A DNA stretch of 64,000 bases, taken from the IMG/VR virus record IMGVR_UViG_3300030099_008235, positions 1 through 64,000 of that record; one strand, written 5' to 3'. This document shows, piece after piece, positions 34,257-43,103 of the stretch (its first letter is position 1; every line of letters starts with the position of its first letter). The notes beneath the pieces were generated by a model. It was not told the DNA's origin. It ran no database searches and worked only from the letters and a program-made list of their open reading frames with translations. Source of the DNA: a virus. The position numbers were made by a program, and so were the translations under genes.

Positions 34257-35489
34257 CTAATTCCACTCTTTAAGGAAACGTCTTTCGGAACTTCCATATG
34301 GTGTATTTAAAGCTTCAAGATGCGCTCCAATATTAGGATCTAGTTCTAAAATTCTTTTTTCGCCTATAGCACGAAGTTTATGTACATTTTGCATGTACTT
34401 ATTTTTCTTATTGGGTCTTAAAATACGTTCTATTTTATCTTCAAATTCTTCTACTGAACTAAATTTTAAATGATCTGGTGCATTACTATATGTTTCCATA
34501 TCTTGACATAGACATGGTATACCCAATATACAGCCTTCAATATATTTAATATCTGATTTTGATCTATTAAAATCATTAACTTGTAATGGTGCCACCATTA
34601 ATTGTGCTCTTAAACTATTAATAAAATATGGGTATTTTAATAAAGTTTGCCAGCCATAAAACTCAATTTTTTGCTGTTGTACTAAATCAGCTAACTGCGG
34701 AGGAAACGCCCCTACAAAAATCCATTGATATTTGTCAACCGTCTTTCGAATAAAGTCTCGAACTTCTGATAAATCATCCTTACCACCGGTTTTATTATCA
34801 ACATCATAATGTGCACCAGATCCTGTATAAAGTATACGTGGCTTCTTTTTATTTTGATCATAATTTCTTTCTATCTCTCTCGAATTAAAAAGCTGACCCA
34901 TCCACCCATGAGGTATAAAGTTTGGAATAACAGTAATATTTTGCTGTCCAGTTTTTTCTTGATATAGCTTTCTCATAAAGTCACAAGTTACAGTAACTTC
35001 ATCTACCAAATTAATTATATCAACACAATTTTGTCTAATTTCGTCTGTATCAAAAGCGAATTTAAATTTATTGTAGTCTGGAATAACTTCTTTAAATACT
35101 ACATCATCAACTTCATATATAATTTTAAAACCATACTCTTGCTGTACTTGTTTGAGAAATTTAATAAACGCTAATTGATGTGAAGAAGCTTGTCGTTGTA
35201 CTTTTACTGTCTTAACTCCTTGATACCATTTAGGATCTGCTACCATAGCTGTAGTAGATTGTGACATACCATCGCCTCTAGCGTTAATTGTTGCTTCAGG
35301 CCAAAGAATTCTCCAATGACCACAACCAGAATAGTCTGCTAGATAATTAACATATCTAGGCATATCTGCTTCTGATGGCGCTGGTAGCTTAGGTGTTAAA
35401 GGTACACCTGGCATTTGTCCCATAGGGCTAGTAACTGGTGCAGCTTGCGGTGTAACTATCGGTTGCGGATATGGTGATGGTGATATCAT
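34257..35489 (-). CDS. GT-B-type glycosyltransferase
   Basis: 410 residues. A Pro-rich N-terminal extension (~1-40) is followed by a two-domain GT-B fold. The first domain holds IIYEVDDVV and VTVTCDFMRKLYQEKTG. The second starts at KPRILYTGSGAHYD and includes YQWIFVGAFPPQL, IEFYGW and the donor-site-like KSDIKYIEGCILGIPCLCQ. It lies between gene 43 and gene 46. Acceptor unknown; DNA, virion protein or host glycan are all possible. A TATAAATA box is 2 nt from the ATG. Confidence 0.7.
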   Translation of the reverse strand: MISPSPYPQPIVTPQAAPVTSPMGQMPGVPLTPKLPAPSEADMPRYVNYLADYSGCGHWRILWPEATINARGDGMSQSTTAMVADPKWYQGVKTVKVQRQASSHQLAFIKFLKQVQQEYGFKIIYEVDDVVFKEVIPDYNKFKFAFDTDEIRQNCVDIINLVDEVTVTCDFMRKLYQEKTGQQNITVIPNFIPHGWMGQLFNSREIERNYDQNKKKPRILYTGSGAHYDVDNKTGGKDDLSEVRDFIRKTVDKYQWIFVGAFPPQLADLVQQQKIEFYGWQTLLKYPYFINSLRAQLMVAPLQVNDFNRSKSDIKYIEGCILGIPCLCQDMETYSNAPDHLKFSSVEEFEDKIERILRPNKKNKYMQNVHKLRAIGEKRILELDPNIGAHLEALNTPYGSSERRFLKEWN

Positions 35490-35491
35490 CT

Positions 35492-35499
35492 TATTTATA
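35492..35499 (-). promoter_or_regulatory. Late-promoter-like box TATAAATA
   Basis: Minus-strand TATAAATA ending 2 nt before the ATG at 35489, in the 14-nt gap after gene 46. Confidence 0.45.
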
Positions 35500-35503
35500 T
35501 AGT

Positions 35504-37309
35504 TTAAAGTTCTATATAATCTACCCGCTTAGTAATTCCATTCTTTTTCTCAAGATATACAACATCGCCGGTTACTGCTTTAATAGATTCTTTACGATGA
35601 GATATAACTATTGAACACTCATTTAACTCTTCAACTCTATCTTGCAATATTTGTGTAATTAGTTCAATTCCTTTTTCATCAAATGATGAATCAAACAACT
35701 CATCATATATCGCAATATTATATTGAACACCACCTTGCAATCTTCTTATATCTGAAAAAGTAAATAAGCATGCTAAATCAATAGACTTACGCTCTGCTCC
35801 AGAAAAATTAAAATATGAACATACTTTATTTTTTTCATTTAGTATTTCTTCTTCAAAATATTCATTGAAGATACAAATAGAATTCGAATCTAGTCTTTTA
35901 AGATAATGCAATAATTTGCTATTTAAAAGTTCCAAAAGCTTATTTACAATATAAGATTTAACCCCTTCTTCAGATACAATATACTTAACTATATCAAGCT
36001 TAGCTAATTCTTTTCTATATTCTTTAACTCTACCTTGAAGGTTATCAACACGCTTTTTAGTTTCAACAATAAGCGTATCAAAGTCTGTTTCTGTTGACTC
36101 TATAGCTTCAAGATCACCTTCAAGTTCAACTTGCCACTTATCTAATTGCTCTAGTCTTTGCTCAATATTAACTTTATTTTGTTCTTGTAGTTTTCCTTCT
36201 GATATTCTATTACGACATTCACCAACTGCTTTTAAAAATCTATTTTTTCTAACTCTTAATTCTTTAAGTCCGTCGGAGTAATATTTAATATCCTCAACTG
36301 CTTCATGAATTGCTGCTTTAAGTTTTTCTTTTTCTTGAGCTATTAATTCAGCATCATGTCCTTCCATAGGTCGAAGACATACAGGGCATTTTTCTTCTTC
36401 TGTACCCATTTTCTTATATCTTTCTTTCCTCCCAGCAGCTAAAGCTTTATTACGAGCAACCGCTTCTAGATTACTTTCAATTTTTATATCTTGATCTAAA
36501 ACTGCTTCTTCTAATGCAGATATTTGACTTTCAACCTTATTAGTATCTATATCTTCTATTTCATCTAACTGCTCTTCTAACTTTTCTTTTTCAAGATTAT
36601 TATCTTTTTTGCGACCTAAATATTTTTCTTTTTTATCTTTTCTAGTCTGTAAGATTTTTTCTTTTTGATCGTTGTAATTTTTATAAGCTTTATCTATTTC
36701 TTCTAATTTAGTTAATTGAGTATCATGCTCTCTAGATATCTCATTATACTCATTTCTTAAAGTAGCAAGCATTGTACTAAATACCTCCATTCCAAAAATA
36801 TCCTCAATAAACTTTCGTTTTTCGATTTTATTTTTAGCCATAAAAGGAACTGCATTATTTACAGTCATAATAACGCAGTTTTGAAATATAGAAGGTGAAG
36901 CACTTAATACACTATTGATATAAGCTGTTGTATTTTTAATGCTATCACGCGTTCTATCAACGCCGTCTTTAAAAATTAAAACCTTTGAAGGAGATAATGT
37001 ACGTATAATTTTATAGCTATTAGTACCTTTAGATGAATCAAGTTCAAAGTCTAATTCAATATGAGTCTTACCGTTTGTTAAGTTGTTAGGTATAAGGTCT
37101 TTTTTTAACTCGCGCAATGTTTCACCAAAAATAGCAAAATATAATGCATCAGCTATAGTACTTTTTCCAATAGCATTTCTACGATCTGGTTTATCTCTAT
37201 TTTTACCAGTAATAACATGAAGCCCTTTACTAAACTCAACAGTAACGGGCTCTTCACCTACAGATAAAAAATTGACTATACTAAGCTTTTTAAAGTTTAC
37301 TTTTTTCAT
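35504..37309 (-). CDS. 46: Recombination exonuclease subunit gp46 (Rad50/SbcC-like)
   Basis: 601 residues (T4: 560). An N-terminal ABC ATPase half has GLHVITGKNRD and the Walker A region RRNAIGKSTIADA. A long coiled coil carries the zinc hook CPVC at ~310. The C-terminal half has the signature NFSGAERKSIDLACL and Walker B YNIAIYDELFDSSFDEKG. With gp47 it resects DNA ends for UvsX. The start overlaps gene 47 by 20 nt. Confidence 0.9.
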   Translation of the reverse strand: MKKVNFKKLSIVNFLSVGEEPVTVEFSKGLHVITGKNRDKPDRRNAIGKSTIADALYFAIFGETLRELKKDLIPNNLTNGKTHIELDFELDSSKGTNSYKIIRTLSPSKVLIFKDGVDRTRDSIKNTTAYINSVLSASPSIFQNCVIMTVNNAVPFMAKNKIEKRKFIEDIFGMEVFSTMLATLRNEYNEISREHDTQLTKLEEIDKAYKNYNDQKEKILQTRKDKKEKYLGRKKDNNLEKEKLEEQLDEIEDIDTNKVESQISALEEAVLDQDIKIESNLEAVARNKALAAGRKERYKKMGTEEEKCPVCLRPMEGHDAELIAQEKEKLKAAIHEAVEDIKYYSDGLKELRVRKNRFLKAVGECRNRISEGKLQEQNKVNIEQRLEQLDKWQVELEGDLEAIESTETDFDTLIVETKKRVDNLQGRVKEYRKELAKLDIVKYIVSEEGVKSYIVNKLLELLNSKLLHYLKRLDSNSICIFNEYFEEEILNEKNKVCSYFNFSGAERKSIDLACLFTFSDIRRLQGGVQYNIAIYDELFDSSFDEKGIELITQILQDRVEELNECSIVISHRKESIKAVTGDVVYLEKKNGITKRVDYIEL

Positions 37310-38339
37310 ATAAGCTGAGAGTATATTTTATTATCTCTTTTTTATTTTTGATTTCAAGTAAATTTACAAACTCTTCAATAGCTTGAGGTATATCAATACC
37401 AGAAAGATCTTCTTTATCTTCAGTATCATCAAGCAGTCTATTAAAATTTATATCATAATCTACTGTTAATACTTCAGGTTTAAGTAATGTTAACTTTTTA
37501 ATTAATATATCCATATCAGCTTGAGATATGTTCATATCAACTTTTAATTTTGTAATATTACCTGAAAAGTTGTTTATTACTTCATGAGTAAATTTTTCTT
37601 CTCTTACTAACTCACTAAGAGCTATTTTTTTATATGACGGTGATATTGTATTAGGCGTAAACTCATATTCTAAAGTATCTAGATCTAAAATATAATACCC
37701 TTTATCGTTACCAGCATCACCAAAATCCATTTGAAAAGGATTACCAACGTACAATATTGTGCCTTTACCGAACTTCTTTTCATGTCTAGTATGAAAATGA
37801 CCAGAAATAACTAAAGAACTTTTTTTCAATAAATCTTTAACTTTTAGTCCTTCTTCACAAACCTTATAAGTATTCATTTTGAAAGTTTCTATTTCAAAAT
37901 GGCCAAAAATAATATCACTTTCAGGTATATCTTTTACTTTAGTGTTCCAAGGACAAAAGGTAATAGTACGATCAAAAGCTTCAACAGTATCAAAAGTATC
38001 TAAAATTGTAACATTTTGTCTTTTCTTAAAAATAGATAATGAATTAACATCTGTTCTATGCTTATAGTAAATATCATGATTTCCAGTAATCGCTATAATA
38101 TTAAAATCGCATAATATATCTAATATATCTGCAGATACTTGTAACGTATTAACTGATATCTCACTTCTGTTATGATGCCAATCACCACAAAAGATTATAT
38201 CTTTGATATTTTTCTTTTTACACTCGTCCTTAAACCAATGAGCCCATTCTACAGCATAATTATGCCAGTCTGAACTATTTGTATGAACACCGAGATGCAA
38301 ATCAGAAAAAATAGCAACTCTTGGTTTATTAATCTTCAA
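37290..38339 (-). CDS. 47: Recombination nuclease subunit gp47 (Mre11/SbcD-like)
   Basis: 349 residues (T4: 339). Metallophosphoesterase motifs in order: IFSDLHLGVH, FCGDWHHN, ITGNHDIYY, IFGHFEIE and VISGHFHTRH. A C-terminal capping region binds gp46. It is the endo/exonuclease of the recombination complex. The start overlaps gene 55 by 11 nt. Confidence 0.92.
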   Translation of the reverse strand: MKINKPRVAIFSDLHLGVHTNSSDWHNYAVEWAHWFKDECKKKNIKDIIFCGDWHHNRSEISVNTLQVSADILDILCDFNIIAITGNHDIYYKHRTDVNSLSIFKKRQNVTILDTFDTVEAFDRTITFCPWNTKVKDIPESDIIFGHFEIETFKMNTYKVCEEGLKVKDLLKKSSLVISGHFHTRHEKKFGKGTILYVGNPFQMDFGDAGNDKGYYILDLDTLEYEFTPNTISPSYKKIALSELVREEKFTHEVINNFSGNITKLKVDMNISQADMDILIKKLTLLKPEVLTVDYDINFNRLLDDTEDKEDLSGIDIPQAIEEFVNLLEIKNKKEIIKYTLSLYEKSKL

Positions 38340-38766
38340 AGGAATTTTCTTCGTCAGGGGGTTTCACATAAACATGTCCATGTGTATTTTCTGGATTTGA
38401 CATATAATCTTCATATACACGCTCTCTATATTTTGTAACAGCTTCGTGATGCTTTTTCTCTTTTTTAATTCTATTTATAAACGCATGATATGCAATAGTT
38501 GTAAAATATGAAAACGGATTAGTAGCTTTTTCAAAGTTAAATTTTTTATGCTTTAACGCTGAGTACATTTTTATTAATGCATCACCAATCATATCGTCTT
38601 TGTACGTATAATTAATAAATGATGCATTATAACTTAATCCGTAGGCTATTTTTTTAATATTTTCAGCTAAATCATCTGTAAGAATATCAGTATCATAGTA
38701 TTTTTGTAATGATTCCTTAAAGACTTTAGGTTCTATATAATACGGTTTTTTCTCTTTCGCGGCCAT
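38329..38766 (-). CDS. 55: Late-transcription sigma factor (gp55)
   Basis: 145 residues, shorter than T4 gp55 (185). It has the sigma region 2-like core YKDDMIGDALIKMYSALKHKKFNFEKATNPFSYFTT (split here as a description: DDMIGDALIKMYSALK then NPFSYFTTIAYHAFINRIKK). It directs host RNA polymerase to TATAAATA late promoters, which are abundant in this window. A Shine-Dalgarno (AAAGGAA) is visible just before the ATG. The order 46-47-55 is as in T4. Confidence 0.85.
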   Translation of the reverse strand: MAAKEKKPYYIEPKVFKESLQKYYDTDILTDDLAENIKKIAYGLSYNASFINYTYKDDMIGDALIKMYSALKHKKFNFEKATNPFSYFTTIAYHAFINRIKKEKKHHEAVTKYRERVYEDYMSNPENTHGHVYVKPPDEENSFED

Positions 38767-38792
38767 TTCCTTTTAATTATATTAACATATTA

Positions 38793-40214
38793 CTATTTTT
38801 CAACAATATTAGTTTCACTATACTTTATCTTTTCGGTATTATAGATTTCTTTGCGCTTTTCACAATGTCTTATACCATATCTTAATCTATCGCAAAGATC
38901 AAATATTATTAACTTAGATTTAAGATTATGTTTTCTTAATCCACGACCAATTGACTGAACAGTACGTATAAATGACTTACCTCCTGAAGCAAAAATAATA
39001 TTATGTAAATTTTTAATGTTAATACCTGTAGAAAAAATAGCACTTATTGCAATACATACAACATTTGTATCTTTTTCCATTATTTTTTTAATTTTATCTC
39101 GTTCTTCTACATCTACCTCACCTCTAATAAAATAAACTTGCTTGTCTGCTATATTATCTAGATATTCTTTTAGTAATTCTCCATGTTTAATATGATTAAC
39201 TAATATTAGCGTATTATTATTCAATTTATTACAAAGTTTTGCTAAAAAATCATTTCGAAAATTACTTTCATAGATAAAATCTAACTCTTCTCTATAATAA
39301 TTGTCACTATTATATGTCGGTGATATACGATAATCTAAGTTTAATATTTTAACATTTACATTAGCGAGATAATCTTCTATTCTTAGCTCATAGCTCGTCT
39401 TTTCATATATGACAGGGCCTAATTTACCTATAATTGACCATTTATCTAAATTATTTTCAGGCAGGGTACCTGTAAATCCATATTTGTTAGGAGTTCTTAT
39501 TCTAGATACAATTTTACTAATCTTATTAGATGATTTTATCTTATGACACTCATCAACTATAAGTAAATCAATATGTTTTAACCAGTCATTTTGTTCAAAT
39601 CGACTTTGAACAATACCAATATTACAAATAATAACATTTGCAGTTAAGTCCGGTTTAATCTTACCAGTCCATTTAGTTATTTTAAAAGTAGTACCACAGT
39701 TTAAAAACTCATCGTACGTTTGAGTTACAAGTCCTAAGTCAGGAACCAATACTACACACTTAAATGTATCTTTATCCTTACTATCTCTAAAGTAATTTTC
39801 AATTAAAGCTGCTGTTGTAAAGGTTTTTCCCGCACCAGTACCTAAAACACAAGTACCAGTACCAAGTTTGAGAGCTTTTTTAACAACTTCTTCCTGATAT
39901 TCTCTTAAATTAAACGCAAAGTCTTTATAAAGCTCTATATCTTTACCAACTTTTAATACTTTTTGTAGTTTATCTGTAGTTTCTGTATCTTTCTTAGTTA
40001 AAAACTTTTTAATTTCCCAATATAGACCAACTTCACACGCACCAGCTGGAGTTATAGCATATTTTCTTTGAGGTATATACCGACCATAACGCCTACCAAA
40101 GCGCGCCGCATCATTAATAATACTAAAATGCTTTCTTATATCATTAAAAAGATCTAAATCTTCTGTTTTTAATAGAAGCTTACGAGTTGATGGATTGTAA
40201 TCAAAAGTTACCAT
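38793..40214 (-). CDS. uvsW: UvsW-type DNA/RNA helicase
   Basis: 473 residues (T4: 503). SF2 motifs: VLGTGAGKTFTTAALIE (Walker A), VVLVPDLGLVTQ (Ia), LLIVDECHK (DEAH-like box), YGFTGTLPEN (III) and VQSIGRGLRKH (VI). It branch-migrates recombination intermediates and unwinds R-loops at origins, switching replication to the recombination mode. The start directly abuts the UvsY-like gene by 1-nt overlap. Confidence 0.9.
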   Translation of the reverse strand: MVTFDYNPSTRKLLLKTEDLDLFNDIRKHFSIINDAARFGRRYGRYIPQRKYAITPAGACEVGLYWEIKKFLTKKDTETTDKLQKVLKVGKDIELYKDFAFNLREYQEEVVKKALKLGTGTCVLGTGAGKTFTTAALIENYFRDSKDKDTFKCVVLVPDLGLVTQTYDEFLNCGTTFKITKWTGKIKPDLTANVIICNIGIVQSRFEQNDWLKHIDLLIVDECHKIKSSNKISKIVSRIRTPNKYGFTGTLPENNLDKWSIIGKLGPVIYEKTSYELRIEDYLANVNVKILNLDYRISPTYNSDNYYREELDFIYESNFRNDFLAKLCNKLNNNTLILVNHIKHGELLKEYLDNIADKQVYFIRGEVDVEERDKIKKIMEKDTNVVCIAISAIFSTGINIKNLHNIIFASGGKSFIRTVQSIGRGLRKHNLKSKLIIFDLCDRLRYGIRHCEKRKEIYNTEKIKYSETNIVEK

Positions 40215-40609
40215 TAGTATTGCTCCATTTTATTCATATCAATAACATTTTTAATCTCCCAATGCATATTACTGAGTATTTTTTCTACTTTCTCAAGGTA
40301 TTCTATAATAGTATCTTGCTCTTTTATGTTATTATTAAGTTTAACAACAGATTCGTACTTTTCAGCAGCAGATTCTGCAGAAGTTTGATTAATACGTACA
40401 GGAGAATCAGCAATTACCTTCTTAACTAAGTCTTTTTTAAGCTTACTCTTTTGAGCAATCAGTTTATTGCGTAGAATTTTTGCTTCTATAAGTCTACCAA
40501 CCCAAAAATGCTTACGAGCTGGAAGTCTTTGTTGCTGTTGTTTAAGATTAAGATCATTTAGTACAAGATCTTCACCAATTTCTTGCATATACTTTTTTAG
40601 CAATTCCAC
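40214..40609 (-). CDS. uvsY: UvsY-like recombination mediator
   Basis: 131 residues (T4 UvsY: 137), probable GTG start. Largely helical and basic, with a middle segment HFWVGRLIEAKILRNKLIAQ and a C-terminal IKNVIDMNKMEQY that resembles the end of T4 UvsY (IK-x2-x-DM pattern). Adjacency to uvsW is as in T4. UvsY loads UvsX onto gp32-coated DNA. The call rests on weak sequence similarity plus synteny. Confidence 0.6.
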   Translation of the reverse strand: MELLKKYMQEIGEDLVLNDLNLKQQQQRLPARKHFWVGRLIEAKILRNKLIAQKSKLKKDLVKKVIADSPVRINQTSAESAAEKYESVVKLNNNIKEQDTIIEYLEKVEKILSNMHWEIKNVIDMNKMEQY

Positions 40610-40617
40610 ACAATTAT

Positions 40618-40625
40618 TATAAATA
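40618..40625 (+). promoter_or_regulatory. Late-promoter-like box TATAAATA
   Basis: Perfect TATAAATA 8 nt before the ATG at 40634, at the head of the plus-strand internal-protein cassette, in the 24-nt gap to the divergent uvsY gene. Confidence 0.65.
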
Positions 40626-40633
40626 TAAGTATA

Positions 40634-41023
40634 ATGGAATCAAGTGGCAAATTTGAACGTATCTTTTTAAAAATGTTAAAAGAAGAGATGACTGCTGGTG
40701 CTGGAGGGGCGCTTGGTGGTGGTTCTTCGTATAACCCGCCGGGTGATATAAGTTCTGGTGATACATACGCTCCAGGCGACGCTAGATTACCTAAGGCTCT
40801 TGGAGCTGTCCAAACGCGTAAAGGTACAGTAAATAAAAAGAAGAAAAAGAAAGCAAAAGAAGAAAACGAAGAAAATTTTCCAGAAGAAGATGCAGAAAAG
40901 AAGAAGAAAGCTGATAGGTGTAAGCGTAGAGCTGATTCTGTTTATGGTAAGAAAACTTCTGCTTACAAATCCGGGGCTATTGTAAGGTGTAGACAAGGAA
41001 AAATTTGGAAAAAGAAAAAATGA
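40634..41023 (+). CDS. Lys-rich internal-type head protein candidate
   Basis: 129 residues. The N-terminus MESSGKFERIFLKMLKEE resembles a capsid-targeting helix. A Gly/Pro-rich linker follows, then a KKKKKKAK run, an EEDAE motif, and a basic Cys-containing C-terminus (DRCKRRADSVYGKKTSAYKS, RCRQGKIWKKKK). The pI must be very high, as expected for a DNA-associated internal protein. The stop overlaps the next start (ATGA). Confidence 0.6.
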   Translation: MESSGKFERIFLKMLKEEMTAGAGGALGGGSSYNPPGDISSGDTYAPGDARLPKALGAVQTRKGTVNKKKKKKAKEENEENFPEEDAEKKKKADRCKRRADSVYGKKTSAYKSGAIVRCRQGKIWKKKK

Positions 41024-41775
41024 CCCAGAAAGAGATATTAGAAGCTAGCGACTCACTACGTCAATGGTTTAAACGTGGTGGTACTGATCCTAAAACTGGT
41101 AAAAAGTTTAAAGGGTGGGTAAATTGTAAGACTGGTGGTCCTTGTGGTCGTAAATCAAAAAAGTCTGGTGGTAGTTACCCGGCTTGTCGACCAACTAAAG
41201 CGGCTTGTAAAAGTATTAAGGGTAAAATGTATAAAAAGAAGGGTCCAAAGCGTGTTAATTGGAAGAAGAAAAAAACTAAAAGCGAGAATGCTGAAGAACC
41301 TAAAAAGGGTACCGGTAAAAAACCTAAAGGTTCAAGCAGAAGGTTGTATACTGATGAAAATCCAAAAGATACAGTAAGCGTAAAATATAGTACTGTGGGT
41401 GATATACGTGAAACGTTAAATAAAGCTTCATTTAAAAGTAAATCGCATGCCAGACAGTCGCAAATTATTAATTTAATTCATCAAAGAGTAAGAGCTGCTC
41501 GTGGTAGAGTAAAAGATCCTAAAAAGAAAAAAAGTTTAGCTGCCGCTTACAAATATATTACTAATAAAAAAGAAGCTAGTAAGCGTAAAACAAAACGAAT
41601 GCGTGAAGAAGATGCAGAAAAGAAAAATGTTCATAAACCTGTTAAGCCAGGTATACTTAAAAAGCGATTAGGTAATCTGTCTTGTAGTAAAGTAAGAGGT
41701 GCTAAAAGTAAGCTTAAGAATAAAGGTACTCATTATGCTAAAGCATTACAACGCTATTTAAATTATCATTGTTAA
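41020..41775 (+). CDS. Basic Cys-rich protein (DUF5872-like), internal-protein candidate
   Basis: 251 residues from the ATG at 41020. MTQKEILE-ASD fits a prohead protease site after Glu8. Residues ~10-85 carry the Gly/Cys/Lys motif FKGWVNCKTGGPCGRKSKK, YPACRPTKAACKS, KKKGPKRVNWKKKK, which I associate with DUF5872. The remainder is Lys/Arg-rich helices with a second EEDAE motif and a closing C-x22-C region. Likely packaged and DNA-binding (inference). Confidence 0.6.
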   Translation: MTQKEILEASDSLRQWFKRGGTDPKTGKKFKGWVNCKTGGPCGRKSKKSGGSYPACRPTKAACKSIKGKMYKKKGPKRVNWKKKKTKSENAEEPKKGTGKKPKGSSRRLYTDENPKDTVSVKYSTVGDIRETLNKASFKSKSHARQSQIINLIHQRVRAARGRVKDPKKKKSLAAAYKYITNKKEASKRKTKRMREEDAEKKNVHKPVKPGILKKRLGNLSCSKVRGAKSKLKNKGTHYAKALQRYLNYHC

Positions 41776-41782
41776 ATAAATA
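41775..41782 (+). promoter_or_regulatory. Late-promoter-like box AATAAATA
   Basis: AATAAATA 5 nt before the ATG at 41788, directly at the stop codon of the preceding gene. Confidence 0.5.
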
Positions 41783-41787
41783 TTAAT

Positions 41788-42258
41788 ATGAAGTCATTTA
41801 AATATTATTTTTTTGAAGCTAAAGAAGCTCCTAAAGGAAAACATTATGATTCAGCTGGTAGATTAAGATCTGGTGACGCTGATGCTGATGGTAGAGGAGG
41901 ACCTAAGTATAGGTCTGATCCTACGTATAAAAATCCTAATGAAAATAATGAAGATGATCTTGAAGATGAAGAAGCACCTGAAGAGGATGCAGAATATAGA
42001 GGAAGGAAAGTAAAACTTAACAAACCCATGAGAGGGGACGTTAAGAAGTTTAAAGTGTACGTTAAGGATCCTAAAACTGGTAATGTAAAGAAAGTAAATT
42101 TTGGTCATGGGGGTACTTCTGCTAAAAGAAAAGGTGAGAAGACTATGAAAATTCGTAAAAATAATCCAAAAGCTCGTAAATCGTTTAGAGCTAGACATAA
42201 TTGTGATAACCCCGGGCCAAAGACTAAAGCCAGGTATTGGTCTTGTAGAAAGTGGTAG
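41788..42258 (+). CDS. Capsid-targeted basic protein with conserved Cys C-terminus
   Basis: 156 residues. The N-terminus MKSFKYYFFE-AKEAPKG fits the targeting-plus-cleavage pattern. Then come an acidic linker with EEDAE and a basic domain: KKFKVYVKDPKTGNVKKVNF and the C-terminal RARHNCDNPGPKTKARYWSC. The latter block recurs in T4-like marine phage proteins of unknown function (from memory). Likely an internal or head-associated protein. Confidence 0.6.
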   Translation: MKSFKYYFFEAKEAPKGKHYDSAGRLRSGDADADGRGGPKYRSDPTYKNPNENNEDDLEDEEAPEEDAEYRGRKVKLNKPMRGDVKKFKVYVKDPKTGNVKKVNFGHGGTSAKRKGEKTMKIRKNNPKARKSFRARHNCDNPGPKTKARYWSCRKW

Positions 42259-42650
42259 ATTTAGGTCATTGGGAGGGGATTCTAGAAGAAAGTACGGATC
42301 TACCTTACGGTTTCATTTATAAGATAACAAATCTTACTAATGATAAAAAGTATATTGGTAAAAAGCAGTGCCAGTCAATAAGAAAACGTCCCCCCTTAAA
42401 GGGTAAAAAGAATAAACGTCATGAAAAAATAGAAACTGACTGGAAGACCTATACTTCTTCATCAAATGAACTTAACCAACATATAGAAACACTTGGAAAG
42501 AATAATTTTAAGTTTGAAATCCTTAGGTGGTGTGATTCAAAGTGGGAGTTGAGTTATCATGAAACTAGATTACAATTTGAAAAAGAAGTATTACTAAGAG
42601 ATGACTACTACAACGGAATTATTAACGTCAGAATTGGAAGGCGTAAATGA
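42252..42650 (+). CDS. GIY-YIG family nuclease
   Basis: 132 residues with probable GTG start overlapping the previous stop. The catalytic N-terminal strands are FIYKITNLTNDKKYIGKKQC (GIY variant IYK and YIG). A downstream Arg/Lys helix and ETLGKNNFKFEIL, with Glu residues suited to the metal site, follow. It is similar to SegE-like phage GIY-YIG proteins. It could be a homing or repair-type endonuclease; no intron is visible around it. Confidence 0.7.
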   Translation: MVDLGHWEGILEESTDLPYGFIYKITNLTNDKKYIGKKQCQSIRKRPPLKGKKNKRHEKIETDWKTYTSSSNELNQHIETLGKNNFKFEILRWCDSKWELSYHETRLQFEKEVLLRDDYYNGIINVRIGRRK

Positions 42651-43095
42651 TACGGTACGTGGTTTTGAGTTTATTAATCTTAATAAATGCTTAGCTAGAT
42701 CTTTTAATGAATATCTATTGTATATAACTGAAAACGAGCTTAAATTAACAAGAAAAGATAAAAACAAGCTTGGTATTCATTTTATTATTAAAGAAATAAT
42801 TAAAGTTTGTAAGAATACTAATAGTAAAAAATGGTTTTATTATAAAACAAACGGTAAATCAATAGAACATACACTTGTTAAACGTATTTTTAACGCTATA
42901 CCCACAAATATTACGTATAGTAAAGATAGCTTTGAAATATTTTTAGAAGAAAGAGACTACATGTCTTTCCAAAAAAAAGATACTTCAACTATTTCATTTT
43001 ATAAATTTAGATTATTTCTTCGAAGGTATGAGTTGCAGCAAATAGAAAAGGAGTTTCTAACTAATATAAATATAAAACTCTCGTTGCTTCCATAA
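42601..43095 (+). CDS. Hypothetical protein
   Basis: 164 residues, start overlapping the GIY-YIG gene by 50 nt in another frame. Lys-rich, helical, with aromatic patches (KKWFYYKTNGKSIEHTLVKR) that suggest nucleic-acid contact. No family recognised. The long overlap and the absence of a Shine-Dalgarno leave the exact start uncertain. Confidence 0.5.
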   Translation: MTTTTELLTSELEGVNDTVRGFEFINLNKCLARSFNEYLLYITENELKLTRKDKNKLGIHFIIKEIIKVCKNTNSKKWFYYKTNGKSIEHTLVKRIFNAIPTNITYSKDSFEIFLEERDYMSFQKKDTSTISFYKFRLFLRRYELQQIEKEFLTNINIKLSLLP

Positions 43096-43098
43096 ATA
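43091..43098 (+). promoter_or_regulatory. Late-promoter-like box CATAAATA
   Basis: CATAAATA 5 nt before the ATG at 43104; its TAA is the stop codon of the preceding gene. Confidence 0.55.
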
Positions 43099-43103
43099 TA
43101 TAC

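Noticed and set aside
40187-40429. Plus-strand ORF opposite uvsY
   Set aside because: Antisense shadow of a gene with synteny support; Phe/Tyr/Asn-rich composition typical of shadows in AT-rich DNA.
41844-42198. Minus-strand ORFs opposite the 41788 gene
   Set aside because: Ser/Phe-rich shadows of a Lys/Glu/Asp-rich gene; no start signals.
42252-42650. Homing intron around the GIY-YIG gene
   Set aside because: Neighbouring genes are intact and unrelated; no split gene or intron core is seen.
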